Positions 18,054 through 26,930 of a stretch of 64,000 nt of DNA are shown here, in pieces. Under the pieces are notes generated by a model. It saw only the letters and a list, made by a program, of their open reading frames with translations, searched no databases and was not told the origin of the DNA. Origin of the DNA: Leptolyngbya sp. PCC 6406 (GTDB lineage Bacteria > Cyanobacteriota > Cyanobacteriia > Phormidesmidales > Phormidesmidaceae); contig NZ_KI913949.1 in the NCBI RefSeq assembly GCF_000332095.2, forward strand, positions 780,211-844,210, in the 5' to 3' direction. A program made the position numbers and the translations under genes. How positions within the stretch are numbered: the stretch's first letter is position 1; each line of letters opens with the position of its first letter.

Positions 18054-18365
18054 TTAGCCATCCAGGGGACCATTGATCAGAGCGTTGAGACCGTAGACCT
18101 GACGATCGCCCACAAAGGGTACCAGCGTCACATCGCGCTCATCTCCGGGCTCAAAGCGCACAGCAGTGCCAGCGGGAATATCGAGACGCATCCCTCGGGC
18201 GCGATCTCGCTCAAAACTCAGGGCCGTATTCACCTCAAAGAAATGAAAGTGGGAACCCACTTGGATTGGGCGATCGCCCGTATTCGCCACCGTCAGCGTC
18301 ACGGTTTCCCGGCCAGCGTTAAGTTCAATTTCACCTTCAGCGGGTAGTAGTTCACCAGGGGTCAT
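18054..18365 (-). CDS. ureB: Urease subunit beta
   Basis: A 103-residue structural subunit of the cytoplasmic nickel enzyme that splits urea into ammonia and CO2. Typical sequence throughout: [20 protein letters not shown] at the start, [11 protein letters not shown], then [19 protein letters not shown] and the end [14 protein letters not shown]. It follows ureA on the same strand with 65 bp between them; that gap holds GTGGGGGAG-like repeats. The catalytic subunit gene ureC does not follow: the next gene runs the other way. A complete urease therefore needs ureC and the accessory genes from elsewhere in the genome. Confidence 0.95.
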   Translation of the reverse strand: MTPGELLPAEGEIELNAGRETVTLTVANTGDRPIQVGSHFHFFEVNTALSFERDRARGMRLDIPAGTAVRFEPGDERDVTLVPFVGDRQVYGLNALINGPLDG

Positions 18366-18430
18366 AGGGGTGGGGGAGTGATGGGGTGGGGGGGTGATGG
18401 GGTGACCGGGATAGGAAGGCGGAGTGGGGG

Positions 18431-18733
18431 TTAGGAAATGGGATTGTGGACGGTGACCAGTTTCGTCCCATCGGGGAAGGTGGCTTCCACCTGTACCTCG
18501 TCCACCATTTCAGCGATGCCATCCATCACCTCCTCCCGCGTCAGCAGGGTCGTGCCATAGTGCATTAGATCCGCCACGGTGCGCCCTTCTCGCGCTCCTT
18601 CTAGAATCGCCGCTGAGATATAGGCCACCGCCTCGGGGTAGTTGAGCTTGACCCCCCTATCCTTGCGCCGCTCTGCCACTAGGGCAGCGGTGAAAATCAG
18701 CAGCTTGTCTTTCTCCTGGGGCGACAGTTGCAT
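18431..18733 (-). CDS. ureA: Urease subunit gamma
   Basis: A 100-residue small structural subunit of urease. The family pattern is complete: [14 protein letters not shown] at the start, ARRRK-like [20 protein letters not shown], then [11 protein letters not shown]-like sequence, [20 protein letters not shown] at the end. First gene of the ureA-ureB pair. An NtcA-regulated promoter would be expected for a nitrogen gene, but the 178-bp upstream spacer shows only a half match (GTA-N8-TTA), too weak to claim. Confidence 0.95.
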   Translation of the reverse strand: MQLSPQEKDKLLIFTAALVAERRKDRGVKLNYPEAVAYISAAILEGAREGRTVADLMHYGTTLLTREEVMDGIAEMVDEVQVEATFPDGTKLVTVHNPIS

Positions 18734-18911
18734 AGAGATACAGGCAGATTACGTCAGCCTAGACAATAGGGCCAGATCAGGGGGCAGACTGTCCAAAATT
18801 AACCGATTTTTACGTTTCCCCCGCCCTTAAGTTTACTCCTCTGGGGCAGTCCCGATGGTCTCCGGGCTGTGGGGTAGCAGAATGTTGAGTTTTGAATTCT
18901 CACCCCCGCCC

Positions 18912-19412
18912 TCAAGACTGTAACTTTTTGGCAGTCTTGCTGTTGCCATTGGCAGGGGGGCGAAAGGCGGCAATGATGAGACAAACAATGCCAATGTTGA
19001 TGCACACATCCGCCACATTGAAAATGGGAAACTGAATCAGGCGAAAGTCCAGAAAATCCACCACCTCTCCCGCCAGAAAGCGATCAATACCGTTGCCCGC
19101 CGCACCGCTGAGGATAAACCCATAGCCCGCCTGTTCCCAGCGGTTGGGTAGGGCCGCTAGGGTGCCCAGAGCAATTAACCCCAGGCTAGCGAGAAGGGAG
19201 AGCCAGCGCAGCCACTCCCCGTTATCGCTAAAGAGGCTAAAGGCAGCACCGCTGTTGGTGACGTAGGTCAAGTGAAACACCCCCGGCCACAGGGGCAGGG
19301 TTTCTGGGGGCACCGTCAACTCGAAGGTTTGGACTACCCAAAATTTGGTCAGTTGATCCAGCACCAGACCCGCGATCGCAGCCACCCAAAACAGTTGGTT
19401 TCTTAACCGCAT
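18912..19412 (-). CDS. lspA: Lipoprotein signal peptidase (signal peptidase II)
   Basis: Membrane aspartic protease that removes signal peptides from lipidated prolipoproteins; 166 residues with four hydrophobic segments. Conserved blocks: LVLDQLTKFWV near 20, YVTNSGAAFSLF near 55, GAAGNGIDRF with the first catalytic Asp near 115, and FNVADVCINIG with the second near 137. It lies 20 bp downstream of bioY on the same strand, a pairing frequent in cyanobacteria. The C-terminal tail is basic and cytoplasmic. Confidence 0.95.
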   Translation of the reverse strand: MRLRNQLFWVAAIAGLVLDQLTKFWVVQTFELTVPPETLPLWPGVFHLTYVTNSGAAFSLFSDNGEWLRWLSLLASLGLIALGTLAALPNRWEQAGYGFILSGAAGNGIDRFLAGEVVDFLDFRLIQFPIFNVADVCINIGIVCLIIAAFRPPANGNSKTAKKLQS

Positions 19413-19432
19413 AATGCCCTAATAACAGTGTC

Positions 19433-20029
19433 CTAATAAAATAAAAGGCGGCGCAGGATAAAGGCCACCACCGAAACGGCACACACCATAATCAATTGCC
19501 CCGGCAGCAACGCCAGGGAATAGATCCAGGCCAGAGAAGCCCAGGACTGTGAGACCACCAGCCAACCCCCAAGGGATGCAATCGCTAGGTAGATCAAGCC
19601 GCAACCGTGGATGAGGCCCAAACCGCAGAGGCTACTGTAGGCCAACCCCTCTAGTTTAGGGGGTTCCCGAAAGGCCAGATAGCCGCAGACCCATCCCGCC
19701 GGAATAAAGCCCACTAAATAGCCAAAGCTGGGTTCCCGCACATACCCCAGCCCCCCCCCCTGGGTAAACAGGGGCAGACCAAACACCTGAAACAGTACCA
19801 AGCCCAGCGTGAGGTAGGCGATTTGGGCCAAGGCAGCGGCATTTTTGCCCCCCAAGCACCCGGTCAATAGCACCGCCCCCACCTGAAAACTTACTTGGAG
19901 AGAATAGACCTGAATCCCCGTCGTCCCCCAATCCCAGGGAGCATTGGTGACAAAGGCTTCTAGCCACGTAGCTCCAATGGTGAGAACCAGGCCAATCAAG
20001 GCCCACAATAGCTCCAACGGCGAAAACAC
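19433..20029 (-). CDS. bioY: BioY-family biotin transporter substrate-binding membrane protein
   Basis: A 198-residue integral membrane S-component of an ECF-type biotin importer, able to work with a shared energising module or alone. Six hydrophobic segments are visible. The features VSFQVGAVLLTGCLGGKNAA, FGLPLFTQGGGLGYV and PSFGYLVGFIPAGWVCGYL are characteristic of BioY. The start is a GTG at 20029 with GAAGG immediately in front, which is tight spacing. It is followed by lspA 20 bp downstream, so the two probably form an operon. No energising ABC genes are nearby. Confidence 0.88.
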   Translation of the reverse strand: MFSPLELLWALIGLVLTIGATWLEAFVTNAPWDWGTTGIQVYSLQVSFQVGAVLLTGCLGGKNAAALAQIAYLTLGLVLFQVFGLPLFTQGGGLGYVREPSFGYLVGFIPAGWVCGYLAFREPPKLEGLAYSSLCGLGLIHGCGLIYLAIASLGGWLVVSQSWASLAWIYSLALLPGQLIMVCAVSVVAFILRRLLFY

Positions 20030-20249
20030 CCTTCAGCCCTCTATCGGTCTTAGCCTAAGACAGCAAAGGTGCTGTCCGACTTAAATCAGAGGCCCATTGT
20101 ATAGCAGTCACCAGCGCGATTAGGAGAAGACTGCTACAAGCATCCATTTTGTAACCCCCTCTCGGGGCAGAACAAGACGCTACAGTCCCCGAGGGACATA
20201 GGCTAGCTCAGCACGCTTCTAGCGGCATCGAGTGGGCTACGTCTAGAGG

Positions 20250-21140
20250 CTAAGGGGGCGAGGCGAGTTCCGAAGGCGATCGCGGTGCCATGGGCAGGGT
20301 AGCTGTCGGAGACGTATCCGCTGCCCTGAACTCAGCAGCCATAGCGGAGGAGGATGGGGGCGCTGGCGGCGGTAGCGGCGTCCCACAGCGTTTACAAAAG
20401 TGGGCGTCGCTGTCATGGACCCGCCAACCACAGTGGAGACAAGTCACCTCCTGGGCCTGGGCTACCTTCATCACACTGCGGATCAGATAGCTGAGTTGGG
20501 TGGGAATCAGCGTAATCCCCGTCAAAATCATCAGCACCGTGAACCAGCGCCCCGCCTCCGATACGGGGGCGATGTCACCAAAGCCCACGGTGGTCATGGT
20601 GACCACCGCAAAGTAGATCGCATCTAGGAAGGTGTTGAAGGTGGTTGGGTTAAAGCGCTGCTCAATTTGAAAGATGACCCCGGCGTAGATAAAAATCAGG
20701 GCAAAGAGGGTAAAGAGAATGCGAGTCACTGCCAGGGTATCGGCGGCGGTGACCCGCCCAATCAAGGCCCGCTCCCCCAATAACCTTGTCAGTCTCAGGA
20801 TCCGCAGCCACCGCAGCAGCCGCAAAAACCGTAGGTCCAAAAAACCCAGCAAAAAAGGCGAAATTGCCAGCAGATCTACCAGGCCATAGGGACTGAGGGC
20901 ATATTCCCAACGCTTTTCTGCACTCCACAGCCGCAGCCCATATTCCACGGTGAACAGGGCCAAAATCACCCGGTCTAGCCCTATCAGCACAGGATCCAGG
21001 CGATCGCTGAGGGGATAGGTCTCTACGACAAAAATGGCCGCTGACAGGAGAATGAGTAGCGCGATCGCAACGGTTACCCAGGCTCCCGTCTCCGTATTCG
21101 TATCGTCTAAATAGGCGGCAAGGCGCTGCTTCAGGGACAT
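20250..21140 (-). CDS. Voltage-gated potassium channel with C-terminal zinc ribbon
   Basis: A six-helix cation channel subunit of 296 residues. S4 is a regular series of arginines (FLRLLRWLRILRLTRLL, about 105-122) that should sense voltage. The selectivity filter TVGFGD near 188 predicts K+ selectivity. After S6 comes a cytoplasmic zinc ribbon, CLHCGWRVHDSDAHFCKRCG (about 233-252), two CxxC pairs, then a low-complexity Pro/Ser/Ala tail. The ribbon on a Kv-type channel is unusual and could be a metal, redox or assembly module (inference). It is divergent from the DUF1537 gene with almost no spacer: its start is 8-35 bp from that gene's start. Confidence 0.9.
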   Translation of the reverse strand: MSLKQRLAAYLDDTNTETGAWVTVAIALLILLSAAIFVVETYPLSDRLDPVLIGLDRVILALFTVEYGLRLWSAEKRWEYALSPYGLVDLLAISPFLLGFLDLRFLRLLRWLRILRLTRLLGERALIGRVTAADTLAVTRILFTLFALIFIYAGVIFQIEQRFNPTTFNTFLDAIYFAVVTMTTVGFGDIAPVSEAGRWFTVLMILTGITLIPTQLSYLIRSVMKVAQAQEVTCLHCGWRVHDSDAHFCKRCGTPLPPPAPPSSSAMAAEFRAADTSPTATLPMAPRSPSELASPP

Positions 21141-21175
21141 GGGGGATAATGGCGGGGTTGGTGCTGGAGAGAGCT

Positions 21176-22543
21176 ATGGCCGCTGAGTCCGAAATTACTG
21201 CGCCCAAGATTATTGTGCTGGATGATGACCCCACCGGATCCCAAACAGTCCATAGCTGCCTGCTGCTGATGCAGTGGGATGTGGAGACCCTGGTGATGGG
21301 CTTGCAAGATCGCGCTCCCATTGTGTTCATCTTGACCAATACCCGCGCCCTGCCCCCAGCCGAGGCCGAAGCCATCACCCGCACGGTCTGTCGTAATTTG
21401 AAGCAGGCACTCCCCCAAGCCGGAATTCAGGACTTTTTGGTAGTAAGTCGCTCCGACTCGACGTTACGGGGCCATTATCCCGTAGAAACCGATGCGATCG
21501 CAGCGGAACTGGGACCCTTTGACGCCCATTTTCTGGTGCCCGCCTTTTTTGAAGGGGGCCGCATCACCCGTGACAGCGTGCACTACGTCATGCAGGAGGG
21601 CAGCCCTGTCCCCGCCCATGAAACAGAGTTTGCCCGTGATTCCGTCTTTGGCTACAGCCACAGCTACCTCCCCGACTACGTGGCGGAGAAAACCCAGGGC
21701 CACATTCCCGCTGCTGCGGTGGAGCGGTTCACCCTAGACCAAATCCGGCAGGGGAGCCGCGATCGCGTCCAATCTCTCCAGAACAATACCTGCGCCGTTG
21801 TAGATGGCGAAACCCAGGCCGATTTGGACCACTTTGCCCAGGATGTGATCTGGGCTGCGGCCCAGGGTAAACGCTTCCTGTTTCGCAGTGCCGCCAGCCT
21901 CCTCACAGCCCTGGCAGCACTGCCCCCCCAGCCCGTGGCTCCGGTAGCCATGGCCCAGTACGTCCGGGGGGGAAAGCCAGGGGCGGTATTGGTGGGCTCC
22001 CATGTGCAAAAAACGACCCAACAGTTGGCGGTGTTGCTGGAAGAACCGGGCACCGTGGGCATTGAGGTAGACATTGCCCAATTAGCCCAAGAGCCTGCTC
22101 CAGAAACACGACGGTCAACCGGAGCAGGACCATCACACCTGCTCACCACCGTCCTAGAGCAGGCCCACGCCGCCCATCGTGGGGGCCAAACCCCAGTGAT
22201 CTACACCAGTCGTCAGGAACTCACCTTCGACAACATTGCCACTCGCCTCGCCTTTGGCCAGCAGGTGTCGGAATTGCTCATGGATATTGAGCGGGGCTTA
22301 CCCGCCACCATCGGTTTCTTAATCAGCAAAGGCGGCATCACCTCTAACGACACCCTCAGCAGCGGTCTTGCCCTTCGCACCGCCCGCCTGCTGGGACAGA
22401 TCATTCCCGGTTGCTCCGTCGTCTGCACCCCCACCGATCACCCCACCTTCCCCGATCTTCCCGTCGTTCTTTTCCCCGGTAATGTGGGGGATGCTGACGC
22501 CCTCGCCCTCGCCTATCGCCGCTTTCAAGGCGCGGCAGCTTAA
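21176..22543 (+). CDS. Four-carbon acid sugar kinase family (DUF1537)
   Basis: ATP-dependent kinase of the OtnK/DUF1537 family, known to phosphorylate four-carbon sugar acids such as threonate and erythronate; the actual substrate here is unknown. N-terminal substrate domain: IIVLDDDPTGSQTVH, FLVVSRSDSTLRGHYPVETD and FLVPAFFEGGRIT. C-terminal nucleotide domain: VLVGSHVQKTTQQ, GFLISKGGITSND near 390, and VVLFPGNVGD. Start: ATG 21176 follows GGAGAGAG at good spacing. An ATG at 21149 in the same frame adds nine residues but its purine run is closer to the codon. The gene ends 40 bp before the ISL3 insertion. Confidence 0.85.
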   Translation: MAAESEITAPKIIVLDDDPTGSQTVHSCLLLMQWDVETLVMGLQDRAPIVFILTNTRALPPAEAEAITRTVCRNLKQALPQAGIQDFLVVSRSDSTLRGHYPVETDAIAAELGPFDAHFLVPAFFEGGRITRDSVHYVMQEGSPVPAHETEFARDSVFGYSHSYLPDYVAEKTQGHIPAAAVERFTLDQIRQGSRDRVQSLQNNTCAVVDGETQADLDHFAQDVIWAAAQGKRFLFRSAASLLTALAALPPQPVAPVAMAQYVRGGKPGAVLVGSHVQKTTQQLAVLLEEPGTVGIEVDIAQLAQEPAPETRRSTGAGPSHLLTTVLEQAHAAHRGGQTPVIYTSRQELTFDNIATRLAFGQQVSELLMDIERGLPATIGFLISKGGITSNDTLSSGLALRTARLLGQIIPGCSVVCTPTDHPTFPDLPVVLFPGNVGDADALALAYRRFQGAAA

Positions 22544-22582
22544 TCGCCCAAATCCCCCCAAATTTCTCCATCAAAGACTTTC

Positions 22583-23983
22583 GGCTCTTCCGGTCTGGCT
22601 ATGGTGTTTCAAAAGGAAATACCCACGGCAACAAAGCTCTTAACTTGAAATTGTCAAAATTGCCAAAGCCATAACCTAATCTCTTGATCAACTTAAGCTT
22701 GTTATTTATTCCCTCCACAACCCCATTAGTTATTCTCAGTTCAAAGTATGATGTCACCTCATCAAACCATCGTTTAATCGTGCCACAACTCTGATTGAAA
22801 AATGTCGATGAATCCGCCATCCAGTCCAGTAACTTTAACGTCCCTTCTGCCCAATTCTCGAAGGATTCAAAGATTTCTCTGAACTCTTCTTTCAATCGAT
22901 GCATCGTTGCTAATTTAGGGGATACTTCGCTCACTTCTATGAGCTTCTTCTTCTGTTTCTCATTCAAATTCCCTTCGTTCTTTAGTAACGCATACTTACT
23001 GCCATTAAGACCCTCTATGACGCGCTCCCTCTCAGCCTTTTTTGCGATCTTCTTGGCCGCTCTCTTCTCCGCTTTCCGTTCGTTATCTAACTCCTCATTG
23101 ACGAGTTTGGTGACATGGAATCTATCCGCGACAATGGTCGCATTCGGCATCATCTCTTTTACCAAACTTTGGTAGGGCTTCCACAGGTCTATGCTCACCC
23201 CTTCAATCCCCTCAAGCACCTCTGGTCCCCATTGGCTAAGGACTTGGCGCAATCCCTCTTGTGTTCGTGAGGGTAGAAGGGTGATCGGCTGGTGCGTCTC
23301 TAGGTTCACTAGCACCCCATAATAGTTACCCTGACCTTTGACGACCGCTATCTCGTCTATCCCGAGATATCTAATCGGTTCTGGGCTCTCGGGTAAATAC
23401 GCCTTTCCGGCATCCTTTATCATCGTCTCAATCTGCTCGTCACTCAGCCCTGTCCGAGCCGCCACACTGTGAATGCTACTCCCTAACACTTGGCCGACAA
23501 TCTGCTTCGCTAGCCGCTGCGTATACAACCGCCTTTTCTTAACAAAGGCCAGTTCTTCGCTAAACACTTGTCCACATTCCTGGCACCAAAACTGGCGGCG
23601 ATTGACTCGCAACACTACGGGCTGTTGATTCCACGGCAAATCCTCAATGTTATACCGATGATTCTCATGCAAATGACGACTTCGCTTCCCACACCGGGGA
23701 CACTCTGCATCTCGGCGGGTGGGGCTAATTACAAAAAATAGCCCCACCCCATCTATCATTGTCATATCCTCTACTTTTGTCTCAGGAAGACCCAGTAGCT
23801 CTGTCAATTGCCTCGCGTCAGATTCTGTGATCATGGCGCTCACCCATATATGGCGACTTTCTCTCACCCTTTAATTCTAGCCAATCCCTTGTATATCAAA
23901 CACTTCACGCCTTTCTAGCGTTTATTTCTCTCTCCATTTCCCCTGCTCAGTAGCCCTTTGTCCATAGCCAGACCGGAAGAGCC
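22583..23983 (-). mobile_element. Complete ISL3-family insertion sequence, 1401 bp
   Basis: Perfect 21-bp terminal inverted repeats start with GGCTCTTCCGGTCTGGCTAT (22583-22603 and 23963-23983). The element is flanked by an exact 8-bp target duplication AGACTTTC (22575-22582 and 23984-23991), the usual size for ISL3. The single transposase frame is intact and its last codons reach into the left repeat. Perfect ends and duplication indicate a recent insertion. It entered the spacer after the DUF1537 gene and broke no gene. Confidence 0.95.
22599..23867 (-). CDS. ISL3-family transposase
   Basis: A DDE transposase of 422 residues, full length. The N-terminal zinc-binding region shows CPRCGKRSRHLH and a second CQECG pair; a helix-turn-helix follows (IHSVAARTGLSDEQIETMI, about 130-150). 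Catalytic acidic residues: YLGIDEIAVVKG (first Asp, near 170), GVSIDLWKPYQ (second Asp, near 225), and TNGVVEGINNKLKLIKR (Glu, near 390). Twelve extra residues precede a second in-frame ATG (MITESDARQ) that may be the true start. The frame has no lesions, so the element could be active. Confidence 0.94.
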   Translation of the reverse strand: MRESRHIWVSAMITESDARQLTELLGLPETKVEDMTMIDGVGLFFVISPTRRDAECPRCGKRSRHLHENHRYNIEDLPWNQQPVVLRVNRRQFWCQECGQVFSEELAFVKKRRLYTQRLAKQIVGQVLGSSIHSVAARTGLSDEQIETMIKDAGKAYLPESPEPIRYLGIDEIAVVKGQGNYYGVLVNLETHQPITLLPSRTQEGLRQVLSQWGPEVLEGIEGVSIDLWKPYQSLVKEMMPNATIVADRFHVTKLVNEELDNERKAEKRAAKKIAKKAERERVIEGLNGSKYALLKNEGNLNEKQKKKLIEVSEVSPKLATMHRLKEEFREIFESFENWAEGTLKLLDWMADSSTFFNQSCGTIKRWFDEVTSYFELRITNGVVEGINNKLKLIKRLGYGFGNFDNFKLRALLPWVFPFETP

Positions 23984-24252
23984 AGACTTTCTTGTTACAT
24001 TCTTTAATACAGAAGTCAACCGTAGATTTTCTTGGCAGAACGAACGGATATGGGAATTGTTGTAGGGAGCATCACACTGTTGCAAATTCATCGCCCACCC
24101 TGCGGAAATAGCAAGCTCTACATCCGCCTTTCTTGAATGCCGTCAGGCTATATCCCTTCTCACTTTTTGGGAGAAGGGGAGCGGCTTCTCTGCGAGTGGA
24201 CTCACGGAAGTTGGATGCTCCCATTGTTGTATAGCGCCATAACGAGATCTCA

Positions 24253-25980
24253 ATGGTAAATCTATTTAATCGGCTCAAGCCTTGGCAAAGATGTACACTT
24301 GGCCTTTTTTGGGGCTGTTGCTTAACCCTAGGGTTGAACCTTATACCGTTATCTGTAGCCAGCTCTGAGACGTCGCCAAAGTCGTCTGTTTGGTCGGTTT
24401 CTGTTACCCAGGCGCAGCTTTCTCAAACTGAAGGAGAGAACGCCTCAGAAATTTCTGCGCCTGAAACAACCTACCCTAATGGCGATCGCGTTGTCTTAGG
24501 AGACAAAACCCTTTTTCTGATTGGGTCTCCTGCTGGCCCCATGAATCGCTCCGAGAGAGCCGCAAAAATCTCGGAAGATATTCAGAACTTTGCCCGTGAT
24601 CGCTCACGCACCCTAGACAGTCTCAATCTTAAAGAATTCCCTGATGGTCAGACGGTAGAAATCAGGGCTGAAGATACACCGCTGATGAGCATATACAAAG
24701 CCGATGCCCAAGCCGCAGGGGAAGATCAATCCGTCTTGGCCCAGCTCTATTTAGACAAAATTTCCCAGGGTGTTGCTGGGTATCGTGAGCTTTACTCACC
24801 TCGCTCGATGCTGATTGGCTTTGTCAAGGCAGGTGCAGCGACCCTAGGATTGTTGAGCTTAATCTTGGTTATTAATCGGCTGTTTTGGTTCGGATGCAAC
24901 TGGTTTAACACAAAGGCTAGCCATCGTATTCGCACTATTCAAATTGGTAGACGCGAAATTGTCAATGCAGCACAAATCAACAAGAGCTTACTGCTAATTT
25001 CAAAGCTATTTCGCTATTTTTTGTTTTTCATTCTGGCCTCAATTTACCTCAAAACTGTTCTCACCTTTTTTCCTCAAACTCGCTTGGCAGCCCAGGGGAT
25101 TTTTCGGCCAGTTACCTCGACCATCGGCCAGATTTTGCAGGGGGTGATTGGCTATATTCCAAAGCTTATTTTCTTGGTTTTTTTAGTCATAATCACCCTT
25201 TATATTCTGAAAATAATCCGTTTCGTGTTTGAGGAAATAGAACAGGGCGAAATCTCCGTCCCCGGTTTTGATCAGGAATGGGCGGTTCCCACCTCAAGAA
25301 TTATTCAAATTTTGACCTTTGCCTTGGCGGGCGTGATTGCTTTCCCGTATCTGCCTGGGGCCAACAGCGATGCATTCCAGGGAATTTCAATTTTTTTGGG
25401 TATTCTCATATCCCTGGGTTCGAGTTCTGCGATCGCAAACCTTATCGCCGGTATTTTGTTGACCTACACGCGCGCTTTTCGGATCGGGGACGAGGTGGAA
25501 ATTGGCGGCGTTGGCGGCACGGTAATTGAAAAGGGGATGCTGGTAATCCGGATTTTGACCTGGGAACATTGCTACGTCAGCATTCCCAACTCCGAAGTGT
25601 TGAGCAGTCACGTGACGAATTTCCGCAAAGGCGGGCAAAAAATTGGTGAATCAAGCCCGCCACCAATCATTCTGATGCAGTTTGGCTTTAGCTACGATGT
25701 GCCCTGGCAAAAGGTCTACGACATTCTTCTCAAAGCAGCCCAATCTTCGGAACACGTCATGACTGATCCCGCTTCCTACGTGCTCCATGAAAAACATGAA
25801 GAGTCCTGTGCGATTTACAGCCTCAGGATATATACTAACGAGCCTGAAAAGGATTGGTGGATTAAGTCCCACGTGCTCAAGCATGTTCAAGATGCCTGTA
25901 TCGCAGAGAGCATTAACTTAGTCGTACCTAATTTTTTCGTGGCTGCCACAACCCCAAAACACTATAGCGATCCGCTTTGA
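24253..25980 (+). CDS. MscS-family mechanosensitive channel
   Basis: Membrane channel opened by tension or low osmolarity; 575 residues. It has an N-terminal signal/anchor (WQRCTLGLFWGCCLTLGLNL), a periplasmic region of about 170 residues, then several transmembrane helices. The MscS core spans about 370-560: the pore helix GILISLGSSSAIANLIAG near 385 and the beta domain TRAFRIGDEVEIGGVGGTVI near 410, then the VSIPNSEVLSSHVTNF motif. The last codons (YSDPL and TGA) lie inside a repeat of about 100 bp that recurs at 52069, so the present C-terminus is repeat-derived. The start codon lies within AATG after ATCTC, with no clear ribosome binding site. Confidence 0.9.
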   Translation: MVNLFNRLKPWQRCTLGLFWGCCLTLGLNLIPLSVASSETSPKSSVWSVSVTQAQLSQTEGENASEISAPETTYPNGDRVVLGDKTLFLIGSPAGPMNRSERAAKISEDIQNFARDRSRTLDSLNLKEFPDGQTVEIRAEDTPLMSIYKADAQAAGEDQSVLAQLYLDKISQGVAGYRELYSPRSMLIGFVKAGAATLGLLSLILVINRLFWFGCNWFNTKASHRIRTIQIGRREIVNAAQINKSLLLISKLFRYFLFFILASIYLKTVLTFFPQTRLAAQGIFRPVTSTIGQILQGVIGYIPKLIFLVFLVIITLYILKIIRFVFEEIEQGEISVPGFDQEWAVPTSRIIQILTFALAGVIAFPYLPGANSDAFQGISIFLGILISLGSSSAIANLIAGILLTYTRAFRIGDEVEIGGVGGTVIEKGMLVIRILTWEHCYVSIPNSEVLSSHVTNFRKGGQKIGESSPPPIILMQFGFSYDVPWQKVYDILLKAAQSSEHVMTDPASYVLHEKHEESCAIYSLRIYTNEPEKDWWIKSHVLKHVQDACIAESINLVVPNFFVAATTPKHYSDPL

Positions 25981-26062
25981 TTCCTGAAGGCAGGACGGAC
26001 ATCTTGCCGGTGCAGGCGAGACGCCTGAACTACGAATTTTCACAATTCACGTAGGACTGCTA
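25962..26062. repeat. Dispersed ~100-bp repeat, copy 1
   Basis: Runs from CTATAGCGATCCGCTTTGAT to GTAGGACTGCTATAC. The inverted copy at 52069-52171 shares GAAGGCAGGACGG, GCAGGCGAGACGCCT and TTTCACAATTCACG in the same order. Both ends read CTATA/TATAG-like, so the element has short pairing termini. It overlaps the 3' end of the MscS gene. No coding capacity. Confidence 0.75.
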
Positions 26063-26108
26063 TACGCATCCTAAGAATCTACGAATAAATAGGGCGTCAG
26101 TTATGAAA

Positions 26109-26420
26109 TCAATCTAACTGATCCGATGCTTTCCCAAAGCCTGCTGGGGTTTCTCCTGCCCACAGCAGACGCACCGCCATCAGGGCAAACCCTACGGCAG
26201 CCAGCCCCTTGACCAGTCGCGTGGGTAAAACTTGAGCTGTGCCATCCCCCAGGAGTGCCCCCAGCAAACTGGCCAGCAGCAGAGCAGCGGCAGTCCCTAG
26301 GAATACCGCCCGAGGATGCTTAGAACTGCCCCCCAGCGCGATCGCAGCAAGCTGGCTTTTATCCCCCAACTCCGAGAGAAATACCGCCACAAAGGTCAAG
26401 CCCAACAGTTGCCAATCCAT
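26109..26420 (-). CDS. Half-size UPF0016 manganese exporter subunit
   Basis: A 103-residue membrane protein with three hydrophobic segments and one UPF0016 motif, FLSELGDKSQLAAIAL near 15. Full-length UPF0016 proteins (Mnx, GDT1/TMEM165) carry two such units; here each unit has its own gene, a form described in cyanobacteria as hemi manganese exchangers that work together. It probably pairs with the product of the upstream gene to export Mn2+ from the cytoplasm. It starts at ATG 26420, only 4 bp after the stop of its partner, so translation is likely coupled. Confidence 0.87.
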   Translation of the reverse strand: MDWQLLGLTFVAVFLSELGDKSQLAAIALGGSSKHPRAVFLGTAAALLLASLLGALLGDGTAQVLPTRLVKGLAAVGFALMAVRLLWAGETPAGFGKASDQLD

Positions 26421-26424
26421 AGTT

Positions 26425-26871
26425 CTACAGCGCCATCACATCCCATAACAGCCACAGCGTAATCACCAGCAAGATAGTCCCAGCAGCGGTATCCAGAGTG
26501 CGGGGAGGCACCCGGCGCGATAGCCAGCGACCCACCAGTATCCCCACCAAGCTTGTGGTCACTAGGGCGCTACCGGCCCCCAAAAACACCACCCAAGGTT
26601 GCCCCGACTCCGCACTCATGAGCAGCGTCGCCACCTGGGTTTTATCCCCCAGTTCTGCCAGAAAAATCGTGACAAAGGTTGTAGCCAGTACCCGCCAGAA
26701 ACCACCGCGATGGCCCCTTTGGGCCGGTCTCTGACCATCGCGGACTTCTGCTTGATTCAGAGCAACTTGATTCAGGGCAACATCCTGCGGCTGCGGCTGG
26801 GCAGCCATTACCGGGTCAGAGGACTGGGGGGTCGGGGTATCAACGGTCGGGATATCAACGGTTATGGTCAC
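26425..26871 (-). CDS. Half-size UPF0016 manganese exporter subunit, partner
   Basis: A 148-residue membrane protein with one UPF0016 motif, FLAELGDKTQVATLLMS near 75, and three hydrophobic segments in the last 95 residues. The first 55 residues are a hydrophilic low-complexity leader rich in Pro, Gln and Asn, with a small duplication (VALNQ twice), and may not be needed for transport; an internal ATG (MAAQPQPQ) is another possible start. A 26-bp stretch in the leader, near 26715, recurs close to 46227. First gene of the hemi-exporter pair. Confidence 0.86.
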   Translation of the reverse strand: MTITVDIPTVDTPTPQSSDPVMAAQPQPQDVALNQVALNQAEVRDGQRPAQRGHRGGFWRVLATTFVTIFLAELGDKTQVATLLMSAESGQPWVVFLGAGSALVTTSLVGILVGRWLSRRVPPRTLDTAAGTILLVITLWLLWDVMAL

Positions 26872-26930
26872 AGTGGGTCGTTACAGCAGGGCATTAAATT
26901 GGACAGGACAAGGACCAGGGAGACCCTGAC

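Noticed and set aside
18734-18911. NtcA site before ureA
   Set aside because: Only GTA-N8-TTA is found, one half of the consensus.
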